DNA from: Bubalus kerabau
Taxonomy: Eukaryota; Chordata; Mammalia; Artiodactyla; Bovidae
DNA length: 64,000 nucleotides
Assembly: GCF_029407905.1 (NCBI RefSeq)
Contig: NW_026577882.1
Span: 558,001 to 622,000, forward strand
Reading direction: 5' to 3'
Shown here: positions 36,976-47,904 of the stretch, one piece after another
Numbering within the stretch: position 1 is the stretch's first letter
How the letters are laid out: the number at the start of each line of letters is the position of its first letter
The notes under the pieces: model-generated
What the model was told of the DNA's origin: nothing
The model's input: the letters and a program-made list of their open reading frames with translations, nothing else
Databases searched by the model: none
Position numbers and translations under genes: made by a program

Positions 36976-39433
36976 GTCTATGCTCTGTAGCAGACTTCTA
37001 GTGAACCTCATCTCTCAGGAACATTCTTGGCTCCTATAGAGACACTTCTGTGTGTGAAGCTGCGTACCTAACATAGGGGCACAGAGAGCCTGATTCTCTC
37101 AGTTCATTTTGACCCTGTCCTTCAGAAAACAGCTTGAGAATCCATAAAATGCTCTCCCTTACCGCTGAGAGAATTCTCACTGCTGTAGCCCTTGGCACTT
37201 TGTAGAAATCCGCACCCAAACGCTTCTCCAAATAGGCCTGGGTCCTAGTTCGGAGGAACAGGCAATGGTGGAACTGAGGCCAGCAAGGCAACAGTCAGGT
37301 TTCACACACTCTGGCAGCCTGCTCCTCCAGGGACAGTAAGGCCTCTTTTTCTCTGCAGGAGATTCGCTTGCCTTACTTCCTGTGAACAGCGTTTCCCAGC
37401 CTCAGCGAAGCGGTTCCTGGAGATCTTTTCTCAGGGACAGTTTCCCCGGAGGTGTGGCGGACCTCGGGGACCCAACTCACAGGGGAAGGAAAAACCACAT
37501 GGACAGGTCTATGCTCTGTAGGAGAGGTTTAGTGAACCTAATCTCTCAGGAACATTCTTGGCTCCTATAGAGACAACTCTGTGTGTGAAGCTACACTCCC
37601 AACATTGGGGAACAGGGATCTTTGTTCTCTCCGTGGGGTGCTGATCCTTTGTAGTAAAGCACCTGCTTGAGAATCCGTCCTCTTAGGCTTCCCTCGCCTT
37701 GACAGAGGTCTCATTGCTGTAGCCCTTGGCAGTTTCAAAGAAGAAGACCCTTACCCTTCATAAAGTAGGCCCTTGTCCTAGTTTGAATGGAAAGGCAATA
37801 GCTGGGCTGAGGCCAATAAGGAGCCAGTCCCCTCTGACACATTCCCGAAGCCTGCTCCTTCATGGAATATAACTCTAGAATCTTGGAATGTCTTTGCAAG
37901 GCTGGCAAAGGGCAGTCAGGAACCAGCACCCTGCCTCTGGAATTACCGACTTCTGAGCAGATCTGGAGGTCTCCTTTAGGAGAAGCTAACCCATTCCTTC
38001 CAAATAGAGGCTTCAAAACACAGGCAGGTTGGCGGCCTTTCGTGCCCGAAGGAGGCTTGCTTTTCTCTCCTCCTATGAACTCCAGTTCCCAGCCTCTGGG
38101 AAAAGCGTATCTTGAAGATATTTTCTCAGGGGTTGTTTCCACGGACCTGGGGCCGAGCCCGGGGCCCAAAGGCACAGGGGAAGGCAAGACCACATGGACA
38201 GGTCTATGCTCTGTAGCAGACCTCTAGTGAACCTCATCTCTCAGGAGCATTCTTGGCTCCTATAGAGACACCTCTGTGTGTGAAGCTGCGTACCTAACAT
38301 AGGGGCACAGAGAGCCTGATTCTCTCAGTTCATTTTGACCCTGTCGTTCAGAAAACAGCTTGAGAATCCATAAAATGCTCTCCCTTACCACCGAGAGAAT
38401 TCTCACTGCTTTAGCCCTTGGCACTTTGTAGAAATCTGCACCCAAACGCTTTTCCAAGGAGGCCTGGGTGCTAGCTCGGATGAACAGGCAATGGCGGAGC
38501 TGAGGCCAGTAAGGCAACAGTCAGGTTTCACACACTCTGGCAGCCTGCTCCTCCAGGGACAGTAAGGCCTCTTTTTCTCTGCAGGAGATTCGCTTGCCTT
38601 ACTTCCTGTGAACAGCGTTTCCCAGCCTCAGCGAAGCGGTTCCTGGAGATCTTTTCTCAGGGACAGTTTCCCCGGAGGTGTGGCGGACCTCAGGGACCCA
38701 ACTCACAGGGGAAGGAAAAACCACATGGACAGGTCTATGCTCTGTAGGAGAGGTTTAGTGAACCTAATCTCTCAGGAACATTCTTGGCTCCTATAGAGAC
38801 AACTCTGTGTGTGAAGCTACACTCCCAGCATTGGTGCACAGGGAGCTTGATTCTCTCCGTGGGGTGCTGATGCTTTGTGGCAAAGCACCTGCTTGAGAAT
38901 CCATCCTCTTAGGCTTCCCTCACCTTGACAGAGGTCTCATTGCTGTAGCCCTTGGCAGTTTGCAAAGAAGAAGACCCTTACCCTTCATAAAGTAGGGCCT
39001 TGTCCTAGTTTGAATGGAAAGGCAATAGCTGAGCTGAGGACAATAAGGAGCCAGTCCCGTCTGACACATTCCCGAAGCCTGCTCCTTCATGGAAAATAAC
39101 TCTAGAATCTAGGAATATCTTTGCAAGGCTAGCAAAGGGCAGTCAGGAACCAGTACCCTGCCTCTGGAATTACCGACTTCTGAGCAGATCTGGAGGTCTC
39201 CTTTAGGAGAAGCTAACCCATTCCTTCCAAATAGAGGCTTCAAAACACAGGCAGGTGGGCTGCCTTTTCGTTCCCGATGGAGGCGTGCTTTTCTCTCCTC
39301 CTACGAACCCCGGTTCCCAGACACTGGGAAAAGTGGATCTTGAAGATATTTTCTCAGGGGTTGTTTCCACGGAGCTGGGGCCGAGCCTGGAGACCCAAAG
39401 GCACAGGGGAAGGCAAGACCACATGGACAAGCC
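36976..39433. repeat. Locally duplicated hybrid dimer (two ~1.23-kb copies)
   Basis: Copies 36976-38204 and 38205-39433 each consist of a B-length half-unit (532 or 531 bp) that begins with A-type sequence (GTCTATGCTCTGTAGCAGAC) and changes to B-type sequence (TTCATTTTGACCCTGTC) part-way, followed by an A half-unit carrying the private variant CCTCAGCGAAGCGG and GGGACAGTTTCCCCGGAGGTG. No other units share these markers. The A-to-B switch looks like conversion or unequal exchange between half-units, and the pair looks like a recent tandem duplication of one such dimer. Confidence 0.8.
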
Positions 39434-39819
39434 TTTGCTCTTTAGTATAGCTCTAATGAACCTCACCCTGTCAGGATCTTTCTTGATTCCTACGGAGACA
39501 CACCTGTGTGTGAAGCTGCGGCTACAGAGAGCCTGATTCCCTCCGTTTACCGCTGAGTCTGCATTGCCAAGCAACAGCTTGGGAACGCAGCCTGGGGCGC
39601 TTCCCTTCCCTCGGACAGAGCTCTCCTTGCGGTAGGCCTTGGTAGTTTGCATACAATGGGGCCCTAAGCCCTCTGCAAGTTGGCCTGGCTCCTAGGTCCA
39701 AAGGGCAGGCCAGAGCGGAGCTGAGGCTGTCAGGCTCCAGACACATCTCCCATACTCCTACATCCTGCTCCTACCCGGGCGTGAACGCTAGAAGCTGGGA
39801 AGGTACCTGGACCGTGCAG

Positions 39820-40180
39820 GGGCGGGGCGAACGCGGGCGGCGTGGGGCGGGAGTCGGCTTCTGGCGGGGTTGGGGGCGGGCTTCCCAGTTGTGCTCTCCG
39901 AGGTGGACACTGAGGCTGAAAACGCGCCGGGAGCGCACCAGGGACTGGGTAAACCCGGGCTGCGGGGGTCGAGATTCAGATGGCTTTGGGTGGGGGTCGG
40001 TCCCAGTTGTGCTCCCGGGGGTCGCCACTGCGGCTGGGAACACACCGGGAGCGCGGCAGGGGCGGGGCTAACCCTGGCGGCGCGGGGCGGGGGTCGGCTC
40101 ACGGGGGGGATGGGGAGGGGTTCCCAGTTGCGCTCTCGGGGGTTGCAACTGCGGCTGGGAACGCCCATTTCGTCCGCTCC
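39820..40180. promoter_or_regulatory. CpG island of macrosatellite copy 1, ~120-bp subrepeats
   Basis: About three subrepeats starting near 39820, 39937 and 40057, each with a GGGCGGGGC core, GGGGGTCGG, CCCAGTTGTGCTC and CACTGCGGCTGGGAA. It is dense in CpG and GC boxes (GGGCGG, an Sp1-type motif). The base composition contrasts sharply with the AT-rich remainder of the unit. Promoter function is an inference from composition. Confidence 0.65.
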
Positions 40181-40232
40181 TGGGTCCCCAAGGATCGCCA
40201 TCCCGTGGGTGCAGCGGAGGGCTGCGGACCAC

Positions 40233-40241
40233 AGGTAAGGG
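40233..40241 (+). other. Splice-donor-like site, macrosatellite copy 1
   Basis: CAG followed by GTAAGG, matching the mammalian 5' splice-site consensus, just downstream of the CpG island. Copy 3 keeps the same site (GT at 49212); copy 2 has GTCAGG (GT at 44734), a weaker donor. The position fits a first-exon boundary, but splicing is not shown by sequence alone. Confidence 0.4.
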
Positions 40242-40690
40242 AACTGGGACTGCGTGGAGCAGGGAACCAAGTATTCCGCCGTCTGTTGGCACATTCTCGG
40301 AGCTCCCCAACCTGGCGGTCGCAGAAAGGCCTTGCCTTTGGGGTCAAGGCCTTAACCCCTCCACCCCTCTGCTGAAAAATCTCAGAGTCTGCGCGGTTTT
40401 TCCAAGCAGCCTAGTGTCCTCTGGAAGTCCAAGGGACAGAACACTGAACTCTGGCCGGCTGGCCCAGCCCTGCTTCTGGCACTTTGTAAGCCAGCGGGCC
40501 CTTGAGCACCTGCTGGGATGGGAAAGGGAAGGGTCCATGGATTGCACCCTAGAAACTTAGTAGGGTGCATGGATTTCAAACCCTGGTGGCCGCCCGGGCA
40601 GCAAAGAAGGGGGGAGGGCACCTTGCTGCCCTTTCATGGCAGAATCTGTGGTTGTCCAGCTGCATGGGCCTTTTCATGAGGACCCTGTGC

Positions 40691-40696
40691 AATAAA
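40691..40696 (+). promoter_or_regulatory. Canonical poly(A) signal, macrosatellite copy 1
   Basis: AATAAA followed within about 10 bp by a GT-rich stretch (TTTGGTGTTTTGG), the usual downstream element. The same arrangement is present in copy 2 at 45188. Functional use is inferred. Confidence 0.5.
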
Positions 40697-41975
40697 AGTT
40701 TGGTGTTTTGGAACTGAATAATTAGAACGTGTAAAAGCTTTAAATTATGTGGTGGTGTAATTAAAAAACAAAACAAAACAAAACCAAGCTCCAAGTGTTT
40801 TGCAAATGGAGGTTTAAATATTGAAGGACTGTATTCCTTGCACTGTGGCATTCTATCAAGAAGTGTGCAGGATTTTTTTTTTTTTTAAGAAAAGTGTTCG
40901 AAGTGAGGGAAACAGGAAACCCAGAGGTGCCCCTGTATTTTGGGGAAGGCCTTAGGAGGTCACTTGGAAATGCTGCTGGCTGTGCGGGAGCGGGGCAGAT
41001 GGGCTGTGCAGGCTTGTCCTTTGCATGGATGTTCTTGTGTGTGGAAACCCAGCTCGGAGCCATCTCCTGATGTGTAAGAATTTCGCAGACAAACCTTGAG
41101 CTAAGCAATGCATTTTTTCCTAAGAAAATGTTTGTCTTAAGCGATGTAAATATCCTATGTATTTCCGCTAGACTCTGGCTTCAGGTCGGTTCCCCCAAAA
41201 GGCTCAGAAGCGATTTGAACAAAACAGCATGTTTTCCTCCTAGCTTGTTCTCCTTATCTATGTTAAGGAAATGATATATTTGCCTGCAATACTGCCTTTC
41301 TTCAAGATTCATGTCAATCAAGTTTTGGCCCGGGATGACTCACCTGCTGCCAATATTATCTCAATGCATGTCGTGGGGGAGGGGCCTGGTGCCATTCCCT
41401 GAAACAGTTCCTTTCTTTCCTTAGCTGACTGCTAGTGCCTGTAGAATATCTGGCTAAAGACCAGCAGGGGGTACTCTTACTACCCACCCCCCACCTCGCC
41501 TCGAGTCTAAGTCAGCAGCTTTCTCTATCTCTTTAATACTTTAATAACACTTGATGACACAAAAGCTCTGAGCGATCAAATCATATCAAATCTTCATTTC
41601 AGATTGAAGATGCATTCCATGGTATTGCCATCTTAAGTCTTTCCATCGTTATGGAATATCTGTCCATGTATTCAGGATAGTTTTCAGCCAGGGTGTATAA
41701 TTTCCAGTGTGCCAGTCTTGTCATCCTCGTTACATCCATGGCAAAGTGTTTTATTCATGTTGATATTATTGAAAGGGAATTTTTTTAAATTCCTTTTCAG
41801 ATTATTATCTGCTAATGTATACAGATAAAACTGTGTAATCATTCATTTTTATCAGTTTGGACAGCTTGATAGTTGTCTTTAATTTCTTTACTTTCTGACA
41901 CTTTAAGATTATCCTGGGACACATATGTAATGCCTCACCCCTAAATTCAGACATGTGTTCAAAGAACTTCTGTCC

Positions 41976-42000
41976 TTTTATTTATTTATTTATTTATTCT
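41976..42000. repeat. (TTTA)n microsatellite
   Basis: About six TTTA repeats. In copy 2 the same place (about 46458-46480) is degenerate (TTTGTTTACTT), so the pure run is specific to copy 1. Confidence 0.8.
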
Positions 42001-42271
42001 TTAACATTGAAATCGTTTTGACTATGCTGGGTGTTTGTTGCTAGATGGAAGTAGCTAGGACCTCTGGACTGCAGTCTCTCATCTCTTGCTGACCTCTTGT
42101 TGATCTCTGCAGAATCCTGGTAGGTGGGAGCTTGTTAGTTCCTTGTTCCTTATCAGAACCTCCTGTGGTAAGTGTTTTTTCTCTTCTCTGTTGCCTGGTA
42201 AGGGTGGGTGGTCATGGGCATCCCAAAGTTGGCTAGAAGTCAATTATTTAAGCAGGTTTGTGCACAGATAT

Positions 42272-42545
42272 GGGAGAAGGCAATGGCACCCTACTCCTGG
42301 AAAATCCCAAGGACGGAGGAGCCTGGTAGGCTGCAGTCCACGGGGTGGCTAAGAGTCGGACACCACTGAGCGACTTCATTTTCACTTTTCACTTTCATGC
42401 ATAGGAGGAAGAAATGGCAACCCACTCCAGTGTTCTTTCCTAGAGAACCCCAGGGACTGCAGGGCCTGGTGGGCTGCCATCTATGGCGTGGCACAGGGTC
42501 GGCCTCAACTGAACCACTTAGCAGCTGCAGCAGCAGCAGCAGCAG
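42272..42545 (+). mobile_element. Bov-A2 SINE, copy 1
   Basis: Two related Bov-A monomers: GGGAGAAGGCAATGGCACCC, then GAAATGGCAACCCACTCCAG, with GAGTCGGACACCACTGAGCG between them. The tail is a (GCA)n microsatellite, diagnostic of ruminant Bov-A2. Relative to 46750-47044 it lacks about 16 bp in the first monomer. It is present at the same place in copy 2, so the insertion predates the 4.48-kb duplication. Confidence 0.9.
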
Positions 42546-43263
42546 TGCATAGATATCAAAGGGGATGAGAACAGTCAGGTAGGATCACATATGTCATCGT
42601 GAAACAATACTTCTCCCCTTAGCCAAAGCTAACGAAAGATTTCTGTTCTAGGTCAACCTAGAAGAGATCACTTAAGAGGTAAAGAAACTTAAACTCCATT
42701 AGCAAAGGCAGTTCAACATCTCAAGAAAACTTGTGCTAGGCACAAAACTCTTTTCTGGGGGCCTACTTTCCCTACAACCTCCTTATCCCATTCTGTACCC
42801 ATTCCTTTGCTTCTCCCGTCCTGAAAATGCCACCTGTAAGACAGAACTACTTCGTTTTCCTTCTTAAAGTGTGATTGCATTCCATACATTCTTGTAATAA
42901 CAAGTCATACACTTCCCTTCAGCAACCAAGAACTCACTCTTATATTGGCATTTGATAGATTGGTGAGCATACCTATCAGTGATAATAGCGCCCACCCCGC
43001 TTCCTGCAAGAACAGAACAAAACAAAACAAAACAAAAAAATTGCTTTCTTACATTTAATATGTTCGGATGGTGCCAGTCACTATTCATGCAGAGTCAAAA
43101 ATCTCTTTTGTTTCTGTGTAAAAGGGAGGTCCTTTCAAGTCGTGAATGTTTAAGAAGTTTCATTTATTTGGAAGTGACCTAGCTATTCAATACACTGTCG
43201 TCACTTAGTTTAGCACCAGGATAGAAACTCAGGTAACCAAAACACCTGGAGGAACGATTGTAA

Positions 43264-43444
43264 GTTCAGTTCAGTTCAGTTGCTCAGTCGAGTCTGACTC
43301 TTTGTGACCCCGTGGCCTGCAGGACGCCAGGCTTCCGTGTCCATCACCAACTCCAGGGGCTTGCTCAAACTCATGTCCATCGAGTCAGTGATGCCATCCA
43401 ACCATCTTATCCTCTGTCGTCCCCTTCTCCTCTGCCTTCAATCA
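43264..43444 (-). mobile_element. ART2A/Bov-tA-type ruminant repeat fragment, copy 1
   Basis: On the minus strand it ends in ...GACTGAGCAACTGAACTGAAC with a short (TGAAC)n tail, and contains GATGGCATCACTGACTCGATGG and GGACGACAGAGGATAAGATG. It is the 3' end of a widespread ruminant Bov-B-related element, 5' truncated. An orthologous insertion is in copy 2 at 47722. The family label is from recognition only. Confidence 0.7.
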
Positions 43445-44207
43445 AGACTATGAGAGGCAGATATTTTAGAGTATAATTATTGTTAAGAGTTTATCTAAAA
43501 GATCATATCACATTTACATTTTTTACATTGGTTGTTGCTGTTTCCAGGTACTTTCTTGCTGACAAGCTTGTGACACATATAACAATAGAGCAATTTTTAC
43601 CTCAAAAGAAACCTAGGCACTATGAACATGTTGTGCTTAATGTTGTTGACTCTTAGACATGTCTATAGTGGAGGAACAAAACCAAAAATACTAGATATTT
43701 AATATTGACTAGTTCCCAGTTCACGGGACTCTGACATTCATTTAGGTCAATGTTTTCTTGTATTTCCAGCAGTTTGATTTGGAAGGGCTGCCTTGTCTTG
43801 AGACCATTGAAATCAGAACTCAGAACTTGAGCAATATTATCAAAAAACACAAGGCTCACACTGACATATACCTTAATCCAGACAGACAGACAAGACATCT
43901 TCCAGTTTTCCGCCTGAGATTTAAAATATTTCTTTGAGCCGTTTTCCTGGGAAGTGGGGGGGGGGGGAGTGGGGGTGGCAGCGAGGCAGGCTTGGGTAAC
44001 AAGCTAATTGTTGGTCATTGCATATGCAAAGAACCAGCTTTCCGGGTTCCAAGGAAAAAAGTTTCCTTGGTACCCAATTTTGTTTGGATCTATAGACTCT
44101 CATGGCCCTCCTAGGTCAGGACATCTTTCCTTTCTGTAGTCCTCGTTTGAACCCTAAATCATACACAGCTTGGACTGTCTCTGTGGGGTGGATGTATTGT
44201 CCTCGTG

Positions 44208-44680
44208 TTTGACCTGGCGGCAGTAGCGAGGTCCGAGAGCCTCTCCTGGAACCGGGCGTGGGGACGGGGCTCACCGGGAGCCCCTGGTGGAAGTGGGCAA
44301 CGCACCGGGAGTGCGCCAGGGGCGGGGCGATCCCGGGCGGCGCGGGTCGGGGTTCTGGTCGGGAGGGGGTGGGGGGCGGTAACAGTTGTGCTCTTGGGGG
44401 TCCCCACTGCAGCTGGAAACGCGCTGGGAGTGCGGCAGGGGCGGGGTGAACCCGGGTGGCGCGGGGCGGGGATCGGCTCCTGGCGGGGGTGGGGGAGGGC
44501 TTCCCAGTTGTGCTCTCGGTGGTGGCCACTGAGGCTGGAAACGCGCCGGGAGCGCACCCGGGGCGGGGTAAACCTGGGCTGCGTGGGTCGAGATTTAGAT
44601 GGCTGTGGGTGGGGGTTCGGTCCCAGTTGTGCTCTCGGGGGTCGCCACTGCGGCTAGGAACGCCCATTTCGTGCGCTCCT
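44208..44680. promoter_or_regulatory. CpG island of macrosatellite copy 2
   Basis: Starts with CTGGCGGCAGTAGCGAGGTCCGA, then ~120-bp subrepeats beginning near 44320, 44440 and 44558 with GGGCGGGGC cores. It ends at ACGCCCATTTCGTGCGCTCC, matching 40161 and 49139. Many CpG and GGGCGG motifs. Confidence 0.65.
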
Positions 44681-44731
44681 GTGTCCCCAAGGATCCACAT
44701 CTAGTGGGTGCAGCGGAGGGCTGCGGGCCAC

Positions 44732-44740
44732 AGGTCAGGG
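44732..44740 (+). other. Degraded donor-like site, macrosatellite copy 2
   Basis: CAGGTCAGG at the position where copies 1 and 3 have CAGGTAAGG. The GT is kept but the +3 to +5 consensus is weakened. Confidence 0.3.
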
Positions 44741-45187
44741 AACTGGGACTGCTTGGAGCAGGGAACCACGTATTCCGCCCTCTGTTGGCACATTCTCAGA
44801 GCTCCCCAACCTGGCGGTTGCAGAAAGGCCTCGCCCTTGGTGTCAAGGCCTTTACCGCTCCACCCCTTTGCTGAAAAATCTCAGTCTGCACGGTTTTCCC
44901 AAGCAGCCTAGTGTCCCCTGGAAGTCCAAGGGACAGAACCCTGAACTCTGGCCGGCTGGCCCAGCCCTGCTTCTGGCACTTTGTAGGCCAGCGGGCCCTG
45001 GAGCACCTGCTAGGATGAGAAAGGGAAGGGTCCGCGAATTGCACCCTAGAAAGTTAGTAGGGTGCATGGATTTCAAACCCTGGTGGCCGCCCGGGCAGCA
45101 AAGAAGTGGGGAGGGCACCTTGCTGCCCTTTCATGGCAGAATCTGTGGCTGTCCTGATGCTTGGGCCTTTTCATGGGGACCTTGTGC

Positions 45188-45193
45188 AATAAA
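45188..45193 (+). promoter_or_regulatory. Canonical poly(A) signal, macrosatellite copy 2
   Basis: AATAAA followed by AGTTTGGTGTTTTGG, as in copy 1. Confidence 0.5.
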
Positions 45194-46749
45194 AGTTTGG
45201 TGTTTTGGTACTGAATAATTAGAAATTGTAAAAAGTTTAAATTATGTGGTGGTGTAATTAAAAAACAAAACAAAACAAAACCAAGCCCCAAGTGTTTGGC
45301 ACAGGGAGGTTTAAGTATTGAAGGCCTGTTTTCCTTGCACTGTGGCATTCTATCAAGAAGTGTGCAGGATTTTTTTTTTTTTTTAAGAAAAGTGTTCGAA
45401 GTGAGGGAAACAGGAAACCCAGAGGTGCCCCTGTATTTTGGGGAAGGCCTTAGGAGGTCACTTGGAAATGCTGCTGGCTGTGGGGGAGGGGGGCAGATGG
45501 GCTGTGCAGGCTTGTCCTTTGCATTCATGTTCTTGTGTGTAGAAACCCAGCTCGGAGCCATCTCCTGATGTGTAAGAATTTCGCAGACAAACCTTGAGCT
45601 AAGCAATGCATTTGTTCCTGAGGAAATGTTTGTCTTAAGCGATGTAAATATCCTATGTATATCCGCTGGACTCTGGCTTCAGGTCGGTTCCCCCAATAGG
45701 CTCAGAAGCGACTTGAACAAAACAGAATATTTTCCTCGTACCTTGTTCTCCTAATCTATGTTAAGGAAATGATGTATTTGCCTGGAATACTGCCTTTCTT
45801 CAAGATTCATGTCAATCAGTTTTTGGCCCAGGATGACTCACCTGCTGCCAATGTGACCTCAAGGCATGTCGTGGGGGAGGGGCCTGGTGCCATTCCCTGA
45901 GACAGTGCCTTTCTTTCCTTAGCTGACTGCTAGTGCCTGTAGAATATCTGGCTAGAGACCAGCAGGGCGTACACCCCGCCTCAAGTCTAAGTCAGCAGCT
46001 TTCCCTATCTCATTTATACTTTAATAACAATTGATGACACAAAAGCTCTGAGCGATCAAATCATATCAAATCTTCATTTCAGATTGAAGATGCATTCCAT
46101 GGTATTGCCATCTTAAGTCTTTCCATTGTTATGGAATATCTGTCCATGTATTCAGGATAGTTTTCAGCCAGGGTGTATAATTTCCAGTGTGCCAGTCTTG
46201 TCATCCTCGTTACATCCATGGCAAAGTGTTATATTCATGTTGACATTATTGAAATGGAATTTTTTTTAATTCCTTTTCAGATTATTATCTGCTAATATAT
46301 ACAGAAAAAACTGTGTAATCTTTCGTTTTTATCAGTTTGGACAGCTTGATAGTTGTCTTTAATTTCTTTCCTTTCTCATACTTTAAGATTTTCTGGGCAC
46401 CGTACATGTACTGCCTCAGCCCTAATCTCAGTCATGTGTTCAAAGAACTTCTGTCCTTTATTTGTTTACTTATTTTTTGCAACATTGAATTCGTTTTGAC
46501 TATGCTGGGTCTCTGCTGCAAGATGGAAGTTGCTAGGACCTCTGGACTGCAGTCTTCCATCTCTTATTGACCTCTTGTTGACTTCTGCAGAATCCTGGTT
46601 GGCGGGAGCTTGTTAGTTCCTTGTTCCTTACCAGGACCTCCTGTGGTAAGTGTTTTTCTCTTCTCTGTTGCCTGGTAAGGGTGGATGGTCATTGGCATCC
46701 CAAAGCTAGCTAGAAGTCAATTATTTAGGCAGGCTTGTGCATAGATATG

Positions 46750-47044
46750 GGAGAAGGCAATGGCACCCCACTCCAGTACTCTTGCGTGGAAAATCCCATG
46801 GATGGAGGAGCCTGGTAGGCTGCAGTCCATGGGGTGGTTAAGAGTCGGACACCACTGAGCGACTTCACGTTCACTTTTCACTTTCATGCATGGGAGGAGG
46901 AAATGGCAACCCACTCCAGTGTTCTTGCCTAGAGAACCCCAGGGACTGTGGGGCCTGGTGGGCTGCCGTCTATGGGGTCGCACAGAGTCGGACACGACTG
47001 AAACGACTTAGCAGCAGCGGCGGCGGCAGCAGCAGCAGAAGCAG
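46750..47044 (+). mobile_element. Bov-A2 SINE, copy 2
   Basis: A full two-monomer Bov-A2 starting at GGAGAAGGCAATGGCACC, with CTTTTCACTTTCATGCATGG between the monomers and a (GCA/GCG)n tail. It is the duplicate of 42272-42545 but keeps the ~16 bp lost there. Confidence 0.92.
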
Positions 47045-47721
47045 TGCATCGATATCAAAAGGGCTGCAAACAGTCAGGAAGGATCACATATGTCACCGTG
47101 AAACACTACTTCTCCACTTAGCCAAAGCTAACAAAAGATTTCTGTTCTAGGTCAACCTAGAAGAGATCACTTAAGAGGTAAAGAAACTTAAACTCCATTA
47201 GCAAAGGCAGTTCAACATCTCAAGAAAACTTGTGCTAGGCACAGAACTCTTTTCTGGGGGTCCACTTTCCCTACAACCTCCTTATCCCATTCTGTACCCA
47301 TTCCTTTGCTTCTCCCATCCTGAAACTGCCACCTGTAAGACAGAACTACTTCGTTTTCCTTCCTCAAGTGCCATTGCATTCCACATACTTTCTTGTAATA
47401 ACAAGTCATACATTTCCCTTCAGCAACCAAGAACTGACTTTTATATTGGCATTGGCTATAGCCCGCCCCCCTCCCCCCACCCCCAAGAACAGAACAAAAC
47501 AAAACAAAACAATTTCTTTCTTACATTTAACATGTCAGGATGGTGCCAGACACTATTCATGGAGAGTCAAAAATCTCTTTTGTTTCTGTGTAAAAGGGAG
47601 GTCCTTTCAAGTCGTGAATGTTTCAGAACTTTCATTTATTTGGAAATGACCTAGCTATTCAATACACTGTCGTCACAAGGATAGAAACGCGGGTAACCAA
47701 AACACCTGGAGAAACGTTTGT

Positions 47722-47904
47722 TAGTTCAGTTCAGTTCAGTTGCTCAGTCGTGTCTGAGTCTTTGGGACCCCGTGGCATGAAGGACGCTAGGCTTCCGTGT
47801 CCGTCACCAGCTCCAGGGGCTTGCTCAAACTCATGTCCATCGAGTCAGTGATGCCATCCAACCATCTTATCCTCTGTCGTCCCCTTCTCCTCTGCCTTCA
47901 ATCA
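47722..47904 (-). mobile_element. ART2A/Bov-tA-type ruminant repeat fragment, copy 2
   Basis: The duplicate of 43264-43444, with the same truncation point (TCTGCCTTCAATC on the plus strand) and the same TGAAC tail. The shared truncation shows common descent through unit duplication rather than independent insertion. Confidence 0.7.

Larger units (their letters stand above)
28296..39819. repeat. Alternating A/B tandem array, ~1.23 kb dimer, family not recognised
   Basis: Half-units begin at a conserved GCTCTGTAGGAGAGCTCTAG (A) or GCTCTCTAGGAGAGCTCTAG (B) motif at about 28300, 28988, 29526, 30219, 30756, 32755, 33290, 33986, 34522, 35216, 35750, 36447, 36976, 37508, 38205, 38736 and 39434. From 29526 on, A is ~695 bp and B ~533 bp, giving a ~1.23 kb dimer once the LTR is removed. 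A and B are paralogous: both contain GGAGATCTTTTCTCAGGGG, CATTGCTGTAGCCCTTGGCAG and AGCTGAGGCCAGTAAGGC. The outermost units (28296-28980 and 39434-39819) are clearly more diverged, as usual at array edges. No frame is maintained as a protein; apparent conservation of small frames follows from DNA similarity. I do not recognise the family; a ruminant satellite or amplified gene fragment is possible. Confidence 0.85.
39820..44207. repeat. ~4.48-kb macrosatellite unit, copy 1 (5' edge missing)
   Basis: The first of three copies. Compared with copy 2 (44208-48660) it lacks the ~110 bp that precede the CpG subrepeats and is instead joined to the end of the A/B array at about 39815-39820. In order it holds a CpG island (39820-40180), a donor-like site (40235), a poly(A) signal (40691), ~1.5 kb of AT-richer sequence with no recognisable gene, a Bov-A2 (42272), an ART2A-type fragment (43264) and a G-run near 43957-43968. 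Equivalent landmarks in copy 2 are 4.46-4.50 kb away. No reading frame is shared convincingly between the copies. I do not recognise the unit. Confidence 0.85.
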
